A stretch of DNA of 64,000 nucleotides from assembly GCA_037903475.1 (NCBI GenBank), contig JBAJFG010000614.1, positions 496,001-560,000 of the forward strand, read 5' to 3'. The translations under genes were made by a program, and so were the position numbers. The notes below the pieces were generated by a model that worked only from the letters and a program-made list of their open reading frames with translations, made no database searches and was not told where the DNA came from. This DNA comes from Ancylostoma caninum. Lineage: Eukaryota; Nematoda; Chromadorea; Rhabditida; Ancylostomatidae. Of the stretch, positions 1 through 10,834 are shown in pieces; within the stretch, counting starts at the first letter, position 1, and each line of letters begins with the position of its first letter.

Positions 1-348
1 CATGTTTGAATGCTCCATTGAACGTGCTCCCCGAATCGACTTTGTGGCCGATTCAGATGTGATAGAAAAATAAATAAAATGAAGTAAAAAATAAATGAAA
101 TAAATAAAAGATAAAAAAGAATTCAATACTAATCTTTTAGGAGTGATTCAATGAGACTCCTCCTCTATAGTCTAATCAGCCGCTGCACGCTGTCTGCAGA
201 GTTGATTGTGAATGTTTTAACAGACCGTCGCATGAATGCGCTGCTTCAGAGGTATGCATGTGCCAGTATTCGAAGGAGCGAGCAATCACGAAATCAGACT
301 GTGCACTATAGCCGCAAAAGTAAGCAAAACACTCTGTTTGATCAAACA
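1..348. other. AT-rich tail-like tract, otherwise nothing
   Basis: AAATAAATAAAATGAAGTAA and following A/T repeats at 66-118 resemble a LINE-type or poly-A tail. No gene. Confidence 0.35.
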
Positions 349-997
349 TTGGGTTGTTCGGAAAGTAATTGGGACTTTTAAGCACTGCGGAAAAAAATCA
401 TTTTCTCGTAATGGAACAACATTAATCAGTAGTATATTTTCATTTTGATCAGTTATCTTTTGCCATCTTTCTGATAATCTCATGATTCCTTTCTCATACA
501 AATTCTGATTTCTTTCAGCAATAAAAAAGGTTATATGAGATCTGATATCCCCATCTTCGGTGAAAGTTTTCCCATTCAAATAGCTCTGCAACGATCGAAA
601 TAAGTGGTGGTCGGATGGCGCAAGATCAGGGCTGTATGGTGATGCAACATGAATTCGCAACCATGCTCCAATAATTTTTGGCGAGTCGGCAATTATGCAT
701 GCGGTCTAGCATTAGTGGAACACTACTCCTTTGCGACTCGCTACTTCTGGTCACTTTTTCAATTGCTTCATCTAATTCTATCAGTTGTCAACAGTACAGG
801 TCCGAATTGAGACATTTCGGTTTTTTGGAAGCATCCAAAAACATATAACCTCTTCGTAGTACCAAAGGAGTACTGTTCCACCAAGACAATGTTAGACCGC
901 GTACATCTTTGACGAGTCGGCAAAAATTACTGGAGCTTATTTGGGAATTAACGTTGCAACCACTATATAGCCCTCTCTCACGCCATCTGACCACCAC
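349..997 (-). pseudogene. Mariner transposase C-terminal part, broken
   Basis: Mariner transposases cut and paste DNA at TA sites in the nucleus using a DD34D catalytic triad. Here the piece SPYSPDLAPSDHHLFRSLQ is a direct match to the signature preceding the third catalytic aspartate (PDLAPSDYHLF in the family). It is followed by GIMRLSERWQKITDQNENI, the family C-terminus. Further upstream, near 788-900, NSDLYC and a decayed WW-like stretch match the middle of the transposase in another frame. The reading frame changes at least once between 660 and 790 and the N-terminal half is absent, so the gene is dead. The end of the coding part sits next to the terminal repeat at 349, as in intact mariners. 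Confidence 0.75.
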
Positions 998-1035
998 TTA
1001 TATCCATCGTTGCAGAACTACGTAAATGCAAGAAG

Positions 1036-1306
1036 TCTACAGTGAACGTCAATGAGGGTGGCCCATCCGCGGCCTCGAAAAGGATGCCGCGCAACTGCGC
1101 CGCGTGCATCGGGATTGATGTCGTCTGCCATCGGAATGCTAATCCTGAGCGCTCTTCTTTCCGAAATTCCCTAAAACGGGTAGAAAAGCTTGTAGAAATA
1201 GCATAACAACAGCAGAAGACATTGGCTATGGCGCACGCAGCGCGGTTGCGCGGCGTCCTCGAGGCCGCAGATGGGCCACGGCCATTGACGTCCAGTGTAT
1301 GTAGAA
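1036..1306. repeat. Imperfect palindrome (foldback) inside mariner relic
   Basis: The left arm (about 1036-1115) contains GTGGCCCATCCGCGGCCTCG and GCCGCGCAACTGCGCCGCGT. The right arm (about 1210-1306) carries the same sequences as reverse complement, with about one mismatch in ten. A spacer of roughly 95 bp separates them. The arms are far more GC-rich than the surroundings. Confidence 0.7.
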
Positions 1307-1333
1307 CAGAGGAAAACCAGAAATTCTACGATA

Positions 1334-1423
1334 GCGTTAATGGAAATGCCAGAAAGATGGGGAAAGATAACTGGACAAAATAGAAACAATATCACTGACT
1401 ACTGTTCTTTCATGAAAAAATAG
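1334..1423 (+). pseudogene. Second mariner transposase C-terminus
   Basis: A short stretch reads MEMPERWGKITGQNRNNI and stops at 1421-1423, just before the right terminal repeat. It corresponds to the C-terminus of the minus-strand copy (MRLSERWQKITDQNENI), so both come from the same mariner family. Nothing upstream on this strand continues the transposase; the palindrome at 1036-1306 takes its place. Confidence 0.6.
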
Positions 1424-1479
1424 CTTTTTTTTTCGCAGCGCTTAATAATCTCAATTACTTCCCGAACAACCCGATAGTT

Positions 1480-2014
1480 TGCTGTCTGCGACAACGGCGG
1501 CTCTCATCATGATATCACTGCATCACTTTACTTATCATTCCCTGGTTGTGCCTTTCGGATTGATTGGTGCAGTTTTAAAAGCAGTACTACAGCATAACTG
1601 CTTCTTACGAAGATGTGTTCCGAATAATCCACGAGATGAAAGACAGGAAAACTGAGACCAGTTGAGAGCTATGTTTGCCAAAGGAAAATTCTCCAATTTT
1701 CTAGAAAAAAAGAACCTGAAATGGCGGTGAAGCACAACTCTCCGTGAACTCAAGAGTGACAAATTGGCTCATTTGTGAATTTCGTAGCTCCAACTGCATA
1801 GGTAAGAGCACTCTGTGAGGGAGTACGTGGAAATCTACTCGCCCATAAGATCAAAATCGTTTTTTGGAAGTTGACATAGCAATATTGTCACAGGATTTGA
1901 AGTCTGAATGCCTTCTCCCCCTAACAATTTTGTTACAGATTGGTTTACGAGGACATGCCGTCAAGATCACGCGGCAATATCTAGCGGAAATATCTGGCAC
2001 TAGAAAATCATGCC
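1480..2014. other. No recognised feature
   Basis: AT-rich sequence between the mariner relic and the first TTAA element. Short open frames on both strands show no family signature. Confidence 0.5.
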
Positions 2015-2537
2015 TTAAAGGCAAGGTCCGGGCAAAATCCCATCTCTCAAATTTCTACTGGATTCGTGGCCCACGGCAACGTTTTGGACGGAAACTTTAG
2101 AAAAATACTTGAAAATGTCCCACAACAAACGCTTTAGATCGACCAATTTCGGTACGGCGTTTGCGGATTTGCGACGTCCGCGCTTTCAAATGACGTTATG
2201 CTGCGCGCCCTACATGCTGTCTGTTGCGGCGTCGTAGGAAGAAATTCATAATCAAATGACCAGTGGTCTTTTCGATGGGCTGGGGAGGGTTTCACGAAGT
2301 GTCCGTTAGGCTGTATGTGTCTGAGCGTCCATCGTTGTTCAGTATGTACTAGCGCAGTCTTTGTCGGTTGGAGCGCATTATCCTATGGCCACCGTAATCC
2401 TCGGACCTCTTCTCCCAAATCTAGCGATAGAGCTTATACAGAGGTCTCTACCTAGAGATATACGCTGCACATATGGTTTAGACTCCAGGGAGCAAAAAAC
2501 CTGGGTGGGCAAGATTTTGACCGGAGCTTGCCTTTAA
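2015..2537. mobile_element. TTAA-bounded inverted-repeat element, copy 1
   Basis: The element starts TTAAAGGCAAGGTCCGGGCA and ends with the reverse complement of a near-identical sequence (TTAAAGGCAAGCTCCGGTCA), giving inverted repeats of about 25 bp that start and end in TTAA. A TTAA target and short terminal repeats are the habit of the piggyBac superfamily and of nematode PALTTAA-type elements. A second copy of almost the same length lies at 16759-17282 (523 versus 524 bp), alignable end to end by eye. No transposase is encoded, so it would have moved in trans. Confidence 0.75.
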
Positions 2538-3709
2538 TGTGCAGCTAAAGTTGAGACTGATATACACGCTTCCAGATAGTGCACTTTCCTTTGTGATGGA
2601 ATTTTATCTATAAAGACGCATCAATGCTTGGGCTCCTTCTGAATGGTTTTTGTAGAGAAATCAGAGGAAACGTACGTAGGTGCTAGTACACTACGGGCAA
2701 CAAAATATGTATTTAGATCCTGACCGTACACAGCGTTGGTAGTGCTATCGTCTCACCTGTGCCTGGGAACTGTCAAGGCTGCTTCTCGGCTAGCCATACT
2801 CAATTATGCATATCTGAGCCACTCTGCCGATGCTGTAAAAGTCCATCCTGGTCGTTGGAACTTGTGCGTTCTCCTGTGAGTGTTGAACACATTAATTGGA
2901 TGCCAATTATCTCGATTATCTGCCACACAGTTTTTAGTCATCACGTGGTGTTTCCGCAAAGACAAAAATAACATATTTCTGAGCTCGATGCCATTCACAT
3001 GAAAAAGTAGAAATGTAAAACTACTCAACAGCACAGAAGAAATTGGAGGAATGGGATGAACCAACTATAATATTTCCACTAGAGAGCGAGTCTATGTACA
3101 TCCTAGTCTAATCATCTAGCTTGCTAAATTTGTTCATTTCTTTTATTAGAGTCAGAAAAGGCGTGGGAATAATATATGTATCTCAGATGGGTTACACAAG
3201 CGACACGATCCATTTTACTAGATGATGGATCTGAGCGGCACAATTCCTGTACGCTTTCTACCACTAAATCGGTCAAATCAGCTGGATTGTATGCAGTTAT
3301 TTACAAAATTGAGCGGAGCTGGTTATTACGTAGCGAATGCCACGTGGGAGACATCAGGCTAATCCAACAGTGCTACATCTGTACCAACATTCATTTTTGC
3401 ACATCCCTAGGACAATAAATTCACCGCTAATTGGTACAGTCGTGGTAGACAATTGGTGAATTGTTTTAATTTCTACACGTATAAAAGTTCACGTTGTCAT
3501 TGTTGCCTAATGTTGTACTCAGTCTTTTTCAGCACTAGTCCACTTTTACTCTTCTAGTGGCCAGTTTTCTGTTTAGCGATGAAGGTTTTCTTCTTGATTC
3601 TCATGTGGCCTTCAACTCTTGTTATTTAGGGAAGCAGAATGTACGAAGAAGGCCGCAGCAGAGTCCTTCAATCAATGAGAACGTTTCTCCTTCATATTTA
3701 AAGAGTACA
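2538..3709. other. No recognised feature
   Basis: No protein family, RNA or repeat signal that I can defend. Open frames of up to 86 codons occur on both strands and overlap one another, as expected by chance. Confidence 0.4.
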
Positions 3710-3822
3710 GGGCTGAGTTTCATGAAACGACACTAACCAAACTAACGATGGTTAGCGTGATAGGCACTGTGTAGGCTTTGCTAGCCTGATTTGCTCGATT
3801 ATGCATTCATGGAACTCAGCCC
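3710..3822. mobile_element. Short inverted-repeat element (GGGCTG family), copy 1
   Basis: A 113-bp element with ends GGGCTGAGTTTCATGAAACG and the complementary ATTCATGGAACTCAGCCC. The same terminal sequence bounds a 152-bp element at 23355-23506. Both are flanked by AG on each side, which may be part of the target. No coding capacity. Confidence 0.65.
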
Positions 3823-3890
3823 AGAGGGCGAGTTCTGTTGTGGCCACGGCCAGCCACTTTTGGCCGGCAAGAAGTCGAAAGAAAATGCTG
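3823..3890. repeat. Solo end of the 485-bp GAGGCCG element
   Basis: This stretch matches one inverted repeat of the element at 20944-21428, with shared GGCCACGGCCAGCCAC-like and TTTTGGCCGGC motifs and GAAAATGCTGATT beyond them. It abuts the right end of the preceding small element with no gap, which suggests nested insertion or a deletion that removed the other end. Confidence 0.6.
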
Positions 3891-4078
3891 ATTCCAGCAG
3901 GAAGAGGGCAACAACATGCAAACGCGCATTGATTGTCGTGCTCAGCACCTCAAATACTCACCACTTCCAGAATACTCTGCAAGATGCCAAATCTACCGTG
4001 TTACTGTAATCCTACTGACGTAGGGCTATTATACGAAATGGATGCGATATTAGTACACAACACCTAAACGGGCCTGCA

Positions 4079-4265
4079 TACTTTTGCCGCAGCGGCAGCA
4101 CAGCCGCCACGGCAAAAGTGGGTGCGCGGCAAATGTTGTCGCCCGACGACAAAATACCCCCACTACCATTCCTTGCCGCGCGCCGCAGGGCGACGTCGCT
4201 GGGCGCCGAGGCGGCAAAGAAGTATGCAAGCTCTTGCCGCCGGATCCTTGCCGCAAGGCTTCTGC
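4079..4265. repeat. GC-rich block with TTGCCGC repeats and hairpin
   Basis: ACTTTTGCCG at the left is matched by CGGCAAAAGT about 25 bp on, forming a hairpin. TTGCCGC then recurs several times to 4255. The block is strikingly GC-rich in an AT-rich region. An open frame of 142 codons runs through it and on to 4512, but its composition is that of the repeat and it resembles no family. Confidence 0.45.
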
Positions 4266-4359
4266 AATGCTCTTAAAATACCCCCCTACGCGAAGTTTTA
4301 GCCAACTTTCTTTTTGTTTTGGCCCATTTGGCCGTCTTTCTAGAGGGGGGGGGGGTGCA

Positions 4360-4770
4360 GTTGTGGCACATGAGCAGCACTCATTCGTCCAAACTTATAA
4401 ATGTGGCCGCATTCCGTGGACGTTAAACGTTGGCTATATGGCGCTGGGAATTACGTTGTGTTTAGCACATCAAATAAGCCCTATTTGCGGAATTTCCACG
4501 AATTCTGTCTAATAATACAGTAACAGTATACATCCTGCAACAATATAAAAAAGCGGAGGCACATGTCTATGGCCGAATCTGATCGGCTAAAGCTGGCTGG
4601 CAATGGCCAGGCCGGAACTCGGCCTCTGGTGTTAACTAAAGGCACGCAGAGAAATCAACACCGGTGTTCTCTGCTCACTCGAAAAAAAATTTAATGACTG
4701 CGCTCAAACGCCAGATTTCTATATCCTAACATGAGCAGCACTCATTCGTTCAAACTTATAAAGTTGGAAG
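4360..4770. repeat. Direct repeat CATGAGCAGCACTCATTCGT
   Basis: The sequence ATGAGCAGCACTCATTCG followed by CAAACTTATAAA occurs at about 4370 and again at about 4731, 361 bp apart and in the same orientation. The DNA between them shows nothing recognisable. Confidence 0.6.
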
Positions 4771-5839
4771 ATCAATAGTAGCAACACGTACAACACGCCA
4801 AGAATACCAAACGTGTTTACACAGATGTTATTGATATCCGCCACTTTTCAGGCTTCAACCCTGACAAGACAGGCATGAGTGCTCTTTTCGTTCGCAGCAC
4901 AGTTAGGTTTCATCCTCGTTCCATCATTTGAAGAAAAAATCTTTAGAGTTTTTCATGCGTGAACATCCCACGCTTACACACCTTACATAAAAAGAAATGA
5001 TAGGATGTTTTATTAGGTTGATGAAAATAAATGGCGCCATTTCTTTCAATAACTTATAATTTCGTTTGGGCAACGGTGTAGAACGTACTTGTAGAGCAGA
5101 GAAAGCTCTTTTATTCAGCGGGTAAAGGAGTTTTCCATTGCAGTTGTAAAATAACTGGACATGTCCAGAGATCTCGTTTCCAATTTTTTGAATTTTAGGG
5201 ACTTTTTTATAACACTACCGGCAATGCAGCCCAAAAGACCTTCAATGTATGGCAAGCCGTCACCACCCACTCCACATGTAAGCTCTGGTGCGACGGCTTT
5301 GCTTCTAGGGAAACGTAGATGGGAAGTTTCCGAGGCATTTCCTTCATTATTTCTAGGATTCCTGGTGGATGATTCTCTCCAAGCTGCTTATCGGAAAGAA
5401 CACCTTCAACAGTGCCTATTGAAGTTATTGCCCCGAAATGTCTCCAACGGTCTGCTGGAAAAAAAAGCTCGAGACACTGGCATTTTCCACACCCCAAATT
5501 TTGGCCAAAATTTGCTTCCGAGAGCTGGCTTAGATATTAATATTTAACTGAGAAACGTTTGAGTAGTCATCGTATTCCTCAGAAAAATTATCGTATTTGT
5601 TCCCCTTTTCTCAGCTCTTACTCCTCAAGAAAATTTCGCCAAAAACGATGATATAAAGAAGAGATTCCTGTTCTTCTTGGTTTCGCAGTTCTACAAGATA
5701 AAGGAAACTGTGAGACGTTGAAACTGTGAAAGAAGATAAAGTCGAAAAAAAAGGGAAAAAGCGCTTTTTTTGCATCAACCTATAATTACCTCAAGTCTGA
5801 AAAGAGCTTGTATCCTCTTGTTGAAACATTCATTTCCAG
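4771..5839. other. Upstream region of the apyrase gene; no other feature called
   Basis: A 128-codon frame at 5161-5547 and an overlapping 96-codon frame on the other strand share this region; neither resembles a known family. The first coding exon of the apyrase gene, with its start codon, probably lies somewhere here, because the first exon I can place (5840) has no ATG. Confidence 0.4.
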
Positions 5840-7474
5840 ATACTTCTCGTCATCGGGATCTCGTTCCAAGAGAGTGAGGTTCTTTTTTCATCTTCCGGAT
5901 GAAATTGAAAAATAACGTTCCTCTTCCTTTCAGGTTATTCCGCTCCAGTCGACAAAGCAAAAGAACAAGTAAGTGGTACTCATTATCAATAGATCTCTGA
6001 GTCACATGAAGGACACGTCCCCTCTTTCATCACGCAGTACAGTATAAATACAATGCCATCACCATAAATATCTATTTCTTAACTCTCCAGAACGTCTGCA
6101 ATCGTTTTCAGATCATCCCAAGAACAATACATATAGTAAGAGACAACCCTGATGGATCAAGAACTTATCAATTGCTTGCTATCACTGACATGGATAAATC
6201 TGGCCGCGCTGAGGATTGGAAGTGGCGCGCAGTTGCCAGAAAGGGAGAACTGACAATATCCAAAGATCGAACTAAGGTTACGGTGAAATGGATAAAGGAC
6301 TCTGATCGGAATATAACATCGTACGTCAAACCTTTTCATGTTTCACATCAGAGGCTTACCTGATTTTCGAATTCATAGAGGATTTAACTACAAAGGAAGA
6401 GGGATGGAGCTGTCGGATATCTCAGAATATGACGGACGTCTCCTTTCGCCCGATGATAAAACTGGGATGTTGTACGAAATCAAGGACAATAAGGTAAAAA
6501 TAGTATTTTCTGAGGGATAGAAAGATAACAAAGACGTCATGTGTGACCATATAAGGGTGATGTAAAGCAGAATGCTAGGGAATCTGCCATGGGCTTTTCT
6601 GTTAGGGAATCTGCCTTGGGCTCCTTCTAGGCTGTTCCATGGATATTCCTCAATTCTGGACCAGGAAATTCGACGAGTGGTATGAAAGTTGAGTGGCTAA
6701 CCATCAAGGATGGTTATCTCTATGCTGGTGGCCATGGCTGTGTGAGCTTCTCGAGTTAAGCCTTCAAAAAGTTGACAACGTCTTGTCATCAAAAAATCTC
6801 GACTTCAGGAATATAGAGACAGGAACACCAGTAAAGTGGTGAGCGAGGATCCCATGTGGGTCAAAAAAATATCGAGAAAAGGAGTGGTGAGTAGAAGCTA
6901 AAATCCATAAGCAAATTTTCTAGAGAATAGGTTTACGATCATAAAATATATGTTCTCCTCTGACAATGCACGAAACTTTTCAGGTTACTAGCTTGGACTG
7001 GAGAAGCATTTTTAGAAGCATGCGAAAGAAGGCTGGATATGACACCCCTGGCTACTTGACGCATGAAGCAGTGCAGTGGTCAGATATTCAGAAGAAATGG
7101 TTTTTCCTTCCAAGGAAGGCATCGAAGACGATATATAATGAGAAAGAAGATGAGAAAAAGTGGGAAGACATACTACTTACTCTCACTATCAGAAGTTCGA
7201 AAAATTTAGAGGAACCAACCTGCTTATCACGACTCCCGACCTCAAAACATTCAATGTGATTGCTATTGGAGAACCGGACTACCCAGAACGAGGCTTCTCT
7301 GCTTTCGATTTCGTTCCTGAGACGGAAGATAAAATTCTTGTTGCTCTCAAATCTGTAGAAGTGGATGACAAAACTGAGAGCTATATTACCGTGTTCGATG
7401 ATGATGGCATAGTTCTGTTGAAAGATCAAAAACTCGACGATGATTTGAAGTTTGAGGGAATTTATTTCATTTGA
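5840..7474 (+). CDS. Secreted calcium-activated apyrase (CANT1 family), split gene
   Basis: Apyrases of this family hydrolyse ATP/ADP or other nucleoside di- and triphosphates with Ca2+. Secreted ones in blood feeders and gut nematodes remove extracellular ATP/ADP. Exons placed by GT..AG borders and frame: 5840-5873, 5934-5968, 6112-6320, 6379-6493, 6631-6741, 6809-6886, 6984-7159 and 7193-7474 (TGA). The first gives a hydrophobic run (ILLVIGISF) followed by YSAPVDKAKEQ, as expected for a signal peptide and mature start; the ATG exon was not found. Family blocks appear in order: ITDMDKSG, GRGMELS with YDGRLLSPDDKTGMLYEI, AVPWIFL, MKVEWLTIKDGYLYAGG, PGYLTHEAVQWSD, KWFFLPRKAS, FRGTNLL, ERGFSAFDF, KILVALKS and KFEGIYFI. 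The total is about 346 residues, close to full length for the soluble family. All junction phases agree except the last: the only visible donor (7160) is phase 2 and the acceptor (7192) phase 0, so a single-base indel in an A-run or an unusual junction is present. Confidence 0.85.
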
Positions 7475-7624
7475 AGAATTGCGATAGTTCTCAACTCACT
7501 AACATAGTCTTTATATACGGACTAGTACAAAATCTTTTGCGATTTATGCAAGCTTTAACAGGCTGTGGTCCGATCATGTTGCTGTTTGCTAGTTTCGCAC
7601 CGAATCGTTTTTTGTACTGTTATA

Positions 7625-7630
7625 AATAAA
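7625..7630 (+). promoter_or_regulatory. Candidate polyadenylation signal AATAAA
   Basis: AATAAA lies 151 bp after the apyrase stop codon, in AT-rich sequence with no nearer canonical signal. Its position suits a nematode 3' UTR, but no processing data exist here. Confidence 0.4.
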
Positions 7631-7639
7631 TCATGGAAT

Positions 7640-8454
7640 ATGTGCTGTTTACATTGATGTAATTGTATCATTTACCCATTTTGTCAACCTCACGATGTTC
7701 TTGCAGCTAGGAAAAAGTGTCTACTCGCTCACAATGAAGAGGAGGCAGATAGCGCTAATGTACAATATAATTTCGTAATGCATCAATTCTGTGTGTTGTT
7801 AACGAAAATGCATTGTGTCGCCTCATCTGAAGACTTTATTAACAGAGAACTAAATTAGAGTATTAAGCATACAGGACTCGTCCTGGTGCGCCAATCGAGA
7901 GTGAGTGTGATATAAAGGAAATACGGGTGCGCGGGTAATCAGTGTGTCACGTTTCTTGTGGGCCATAGCGTGCGAGGGCGTCTAGCGTCCCAAAGCGTCT
8001 GGTGTTAGACGATACTAAATCCTTTGCATAGGTCTTCCTGAAAATTGTCATGGAATGGAATATTGAAATCACGTTTTTTAACAGGGTCTGAGGCATTAGA
8101 ATGAAAGAAAAAGTTTCGCGCTAGGAAATGTAGTGCTTCACCGTTAATGTGCCTCTGAAACTGAAACTGACCTTCTTATTCCCCCATGCAGTGTAAGTTG
8201 CATAACAGTTACATCTGAAAAGAACGAGTTGAACGTCTGGACCCCTTCTAAGTTGTTCTTGCAGAAATGTTAAAGGAAATAGGACTTGTAAGGAAACCAT
8301 CAGACAAGAAAAATTGAACTTGACCGTGCGTAGCACTGATCAGGGCTGTGCGTTAGAAAAATTTCAGATTTCGTTCATCCGTTAATTCGTTAGAGGATTT
8401 TTGAAAATTTTGATAGGTTTAATCAGTTGTAACAAACAGTCAAGTTCCCTAGAT
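7640..8454. other. No recognised feature
   Basis: Spacer between the apyrase gene and its first decayed duplicate. I see no counterpart of the upstream apyrase exons (signal peptide, ITDMDKSG block) here. Confidence 0.45.
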
Positions 8455-8600
8455 TCTTCCGGTCTCCTTTCGCCCGATGATAAAACTAGGATGTTGTACG
8501 AACTCAAGGACAATAAGGTAAAAACAGTATTTTCTGAGGGATAGAAAGATAGCAAAGACGTCATGATATTAGATTATATTAGGGTAATGTAAAGCAGAAT
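8455..8600 (+). pseudogene. Orphan apyrase exon fragment
   Basis: From about 8459 the sequence matches 6433-6575 of the apyrase gene: the second half of the GRGMELS exon (LLSPDDKTRMLYELKDNK), its GTAAAA donor and the first 80-90 bp of the intron. The block before it (YKGRGMELSDIS) is missing, so the left break falls inside the exon. It is probably the remains of the 5' part of the second copy at 10258-10826. Confidence 0.75.
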
Positions 8601-8721
8601 GAATGTATGTGTAAACGATTGACGATAGGAAAAAAACATCAGGTTGGCGGAAAAATCCTGAATGAATGTATGTGTAAACGATTGACGATAGGAAAAAAAC
8701 ATCAGGTTGGCGGAAAAATCC
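8597..8721. repeat. 63-bp perfect tandem duplication
   Basis: Two consecutive copies of a 63-bp unit beginning GAATGAATGTATGTGTAAAC and ending GGCGGAAAAATCC. They are identical except possibly at the final base. It starts exactly where similarity to the apyrase intron ends, so it marks a rearrangement point. The near-identity points to a recent event or to an assembly duplication. Confidence 0.9.
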
Positions 8722-10257
8722 GTTCAATATTCTTATCTCTTTTCGTTTATATCATAACTTTGTTTAATAACTTTCTCTACCAATAATATAACAGATATAG
8801 TTAGCAGTGACCATGCACTATTCAGTAGACTCGTCAGTGATCTCAACGGTCTAGAACTTTGGTTTTCAAGAGCTGAAGACCTTGAAGGCCCTCGACTTCA
8901 CATCACTCAATTTGAAACAATCTTTCTTTAGCGCAAAGTCAGGAGAGTGAGAAATGCATGAAACGGTGTACGGATTCAGTTTAGCTTGTTTGTGCTAGGC
9001 CATTTTTTCGGAAACAGTACTAAGATTGGCGTGCCAAATTTTTCTTCGACCATTTACGAACTGGTCTACTCAAATTGTAGCCATGACTGTCCTACCTCGC
9101 GCAAGCATTTCAAACTGTTGCATTTAGATGTTGTTGATCTCAGCTCTCGACAAGGTGATCCATAACAGCTCAAAATAGGACTCCTGAGAAAAGTTTCTCC
9201 CTTAATTTAAGGCACGGCTGAAGCAGAGGTGCGCGACTGGTCTTATATACTTCTCAAGGAGAAGCGTGGGAAATATGCTCCAGTATCATAAGCCCTGGGC
9301 ATACTTCAAGCGACGCGATTCTTTCGCCGCGACTAAGTTTTGCACGAGCGATCCAGTCGCGGCTACTGGATCGCGTGTTTGGCATGCTCCATTTGATGAT
9401 TGGCGACGGCACTGAATCATTTGCCAGGCCTATTCCGCTTGAATTTCGATTCTTAAGCTTCATTCGCATTTGTTTCCCGTACCTAGCGGTAGTAAGCTGG
9501 TATAGAAAGCTTTCTACATGAGTTTTGTGGCTTCCGATTGGTTTAGAAAAGCTATTTCAGTTCTAATTCTAGTTCTAATTCTCTATTTGACCTACCGATC
9601 ATAATTATTGCATTTTTTTGGAATTTTAGTGAAACATGCAGAATTTGGAGGCATGCGAAGTCGGTTAGGAGAAAAAATATGGAATCACTTCGGGACACTG
9701 GACTTTGAGAAGAAATTAGGAGGATATTAGTTTGAAAAAAAGAAAGATTTGCACATATTCTCATCAAATTTAGAGAAGGAGTCTAATGTAGTAGGAAATC
9801 CACACAAATGAATCGAAATAAAAGAAATTTATAAGAAAAAGGAGGGAGAAACTGAGCGATTCAGTCGCGTCGCAACGACGTAGCGACGCGAATGCATGAG
9901 AAATGAGGAAAATCGCTGAGGACTCAGCAAATGAAGTATGACCGGCGATTCGATCGCCACACCATTCCTCGTGAGAATTTGAAAAAATCGGCCGCGCGTC
10001 TACGGTTTGCTCTTGAAAATGAATGCGTGGAATGACCACGGCAACTTTTGTGATGTTTGCAAGTTGAATCGCGTGGCGACCAAATCGCTGTCGCTGCAAG
10101 TACCCAGCTCTGTATAGGTTACGCCCCTCTCCACACCGAATTTCCGATTAAATAGAATTTTTGGAAAAATCTGGGCAAGACTTTTCTGCCAACCTAATAT
10201 AATCTAAGGGATGTCATGGGGAATGCTCATATTTCTATTTTGCAATCTTCTTTCCAG
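8722..10257. other. Inserted or rearranged DNA inside the second apyrase copy
   Basis: About 1.5 kb with no match to the corresponding apyrase intron, which is 137 bp in the first copy. Two GC-richer islands (9296-9375 and 9855-10090) contain AGCGACGCGATTC-like and GTCGCGTCGC motifs. They may belong to one unidentified transposon, but I could not find its ends. Confidence 0.4.
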
Positions 10258-10826
10258 GCCATTCCATGGATTTCCTCAATTCTGAGCCGGAAGATAGCAC
10301 GAGTGCAATGAAGGTTGAGTGGCTAACCATCAAGGATGGTTATCTCTATGTAGGTGGCAATGGTTGCGTGAGCTGCTTGCTGCGCTGTAGAAAAGTGGTC
10401 AGTGTCTTGTCGCTGAGAAACTTATGTTCAGGAGTACAGAAACGAGGACACTTCCAAAGTGGTGAGCGAGGATCCCATGTGGGTCAAAAAAATATCGAAA
10501 AAAGGAAAGGTGAGTAGAAGCTGAATCCATAAGCAAATTTTCTGGAGAATAGGTCTAGGATCATAAAATATATGTTCTGCTCTGACAATGCACGAAACCT
10601 TTCAGGTTACTAGCTTGGACTGGAGAAACATTTTTAGAAGCATGCGAAAGAAGGCTGGGTATGACACCCCTGGCTACTTGACGCATGAAGCAGTGCAGTG
10701 GTCAGATATTCAGAAGAAATGGTTTTTCCTCCCAAGGAAGGCATCGAAGACAATATACAGTGAGACGGAAGATGAGAAAAAGTGGGGAGACATGATAGTG
10801 ATTGGTGGTGATTGTGAGATCCTATA
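10258..10826 (+). pseudogene. Apyrase copy 2, broken
   Basis: Three exons match the intact gene: 10258 to about 10368 (MKVEWLTIKDGYLYVGG block), about 10433-10507 (EYRNEDTSKVVSEDPMWVKK block) and about 10606-10781 (LDWRNIFRSMRKKAGYDTPG through FFLPRKASKTIYSETEDE). Intron borders are conserved (GTGAGC donor, TTTTCAG acceptor). One base is missing near 10271 relative to copy 1, between the PW and FLN codons, which shifts the frame. After 10800 the sequence departs from the apyrase and runs into a dispersed repeat, so the last exon is absent. Nucleotide similarity to copy 1 is high, so the duplication looks fairly young. Confidence 0.8.
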
Positions 10827-10834
10827 AAAGGGTA

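Larger units (their letters stand above)
349..1474. mobile_element. Composite mariner relic with two outward-facing 3' ends
   Basis: Both ends carry the same terminal inverted repeat, reading inward TTGGGTTGTTCGGAAAGTAA at 349 and a close variant on the other strand ending at 1474. A TA lies just outside the right end, the usual mariner target. Each end is preceded by the C-terminal coding part of a mariner transposase running outward (minus strand on the left, plus strand on the right). The unit is therefore not a simple element: two 3' halves face away from each other around a palindromic centre at 1036-1306. The 5' halves and any intact catalytic core are missing. Confidence 0.7.

Noticed and set aside
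4084..4512. 142-codon frame, Pro/Arg-rich start
   Set aside because: Lies in a GC-rich repeat block lacking stop codons by composition; no family match.
5161..5547. 128-codon frame upstream of the apyrase, with a 96-codon antisense frame
   Set aside because: Neither strand resembles a family, and it does not join the apyrase exons in phase with a plausible signal peptide.
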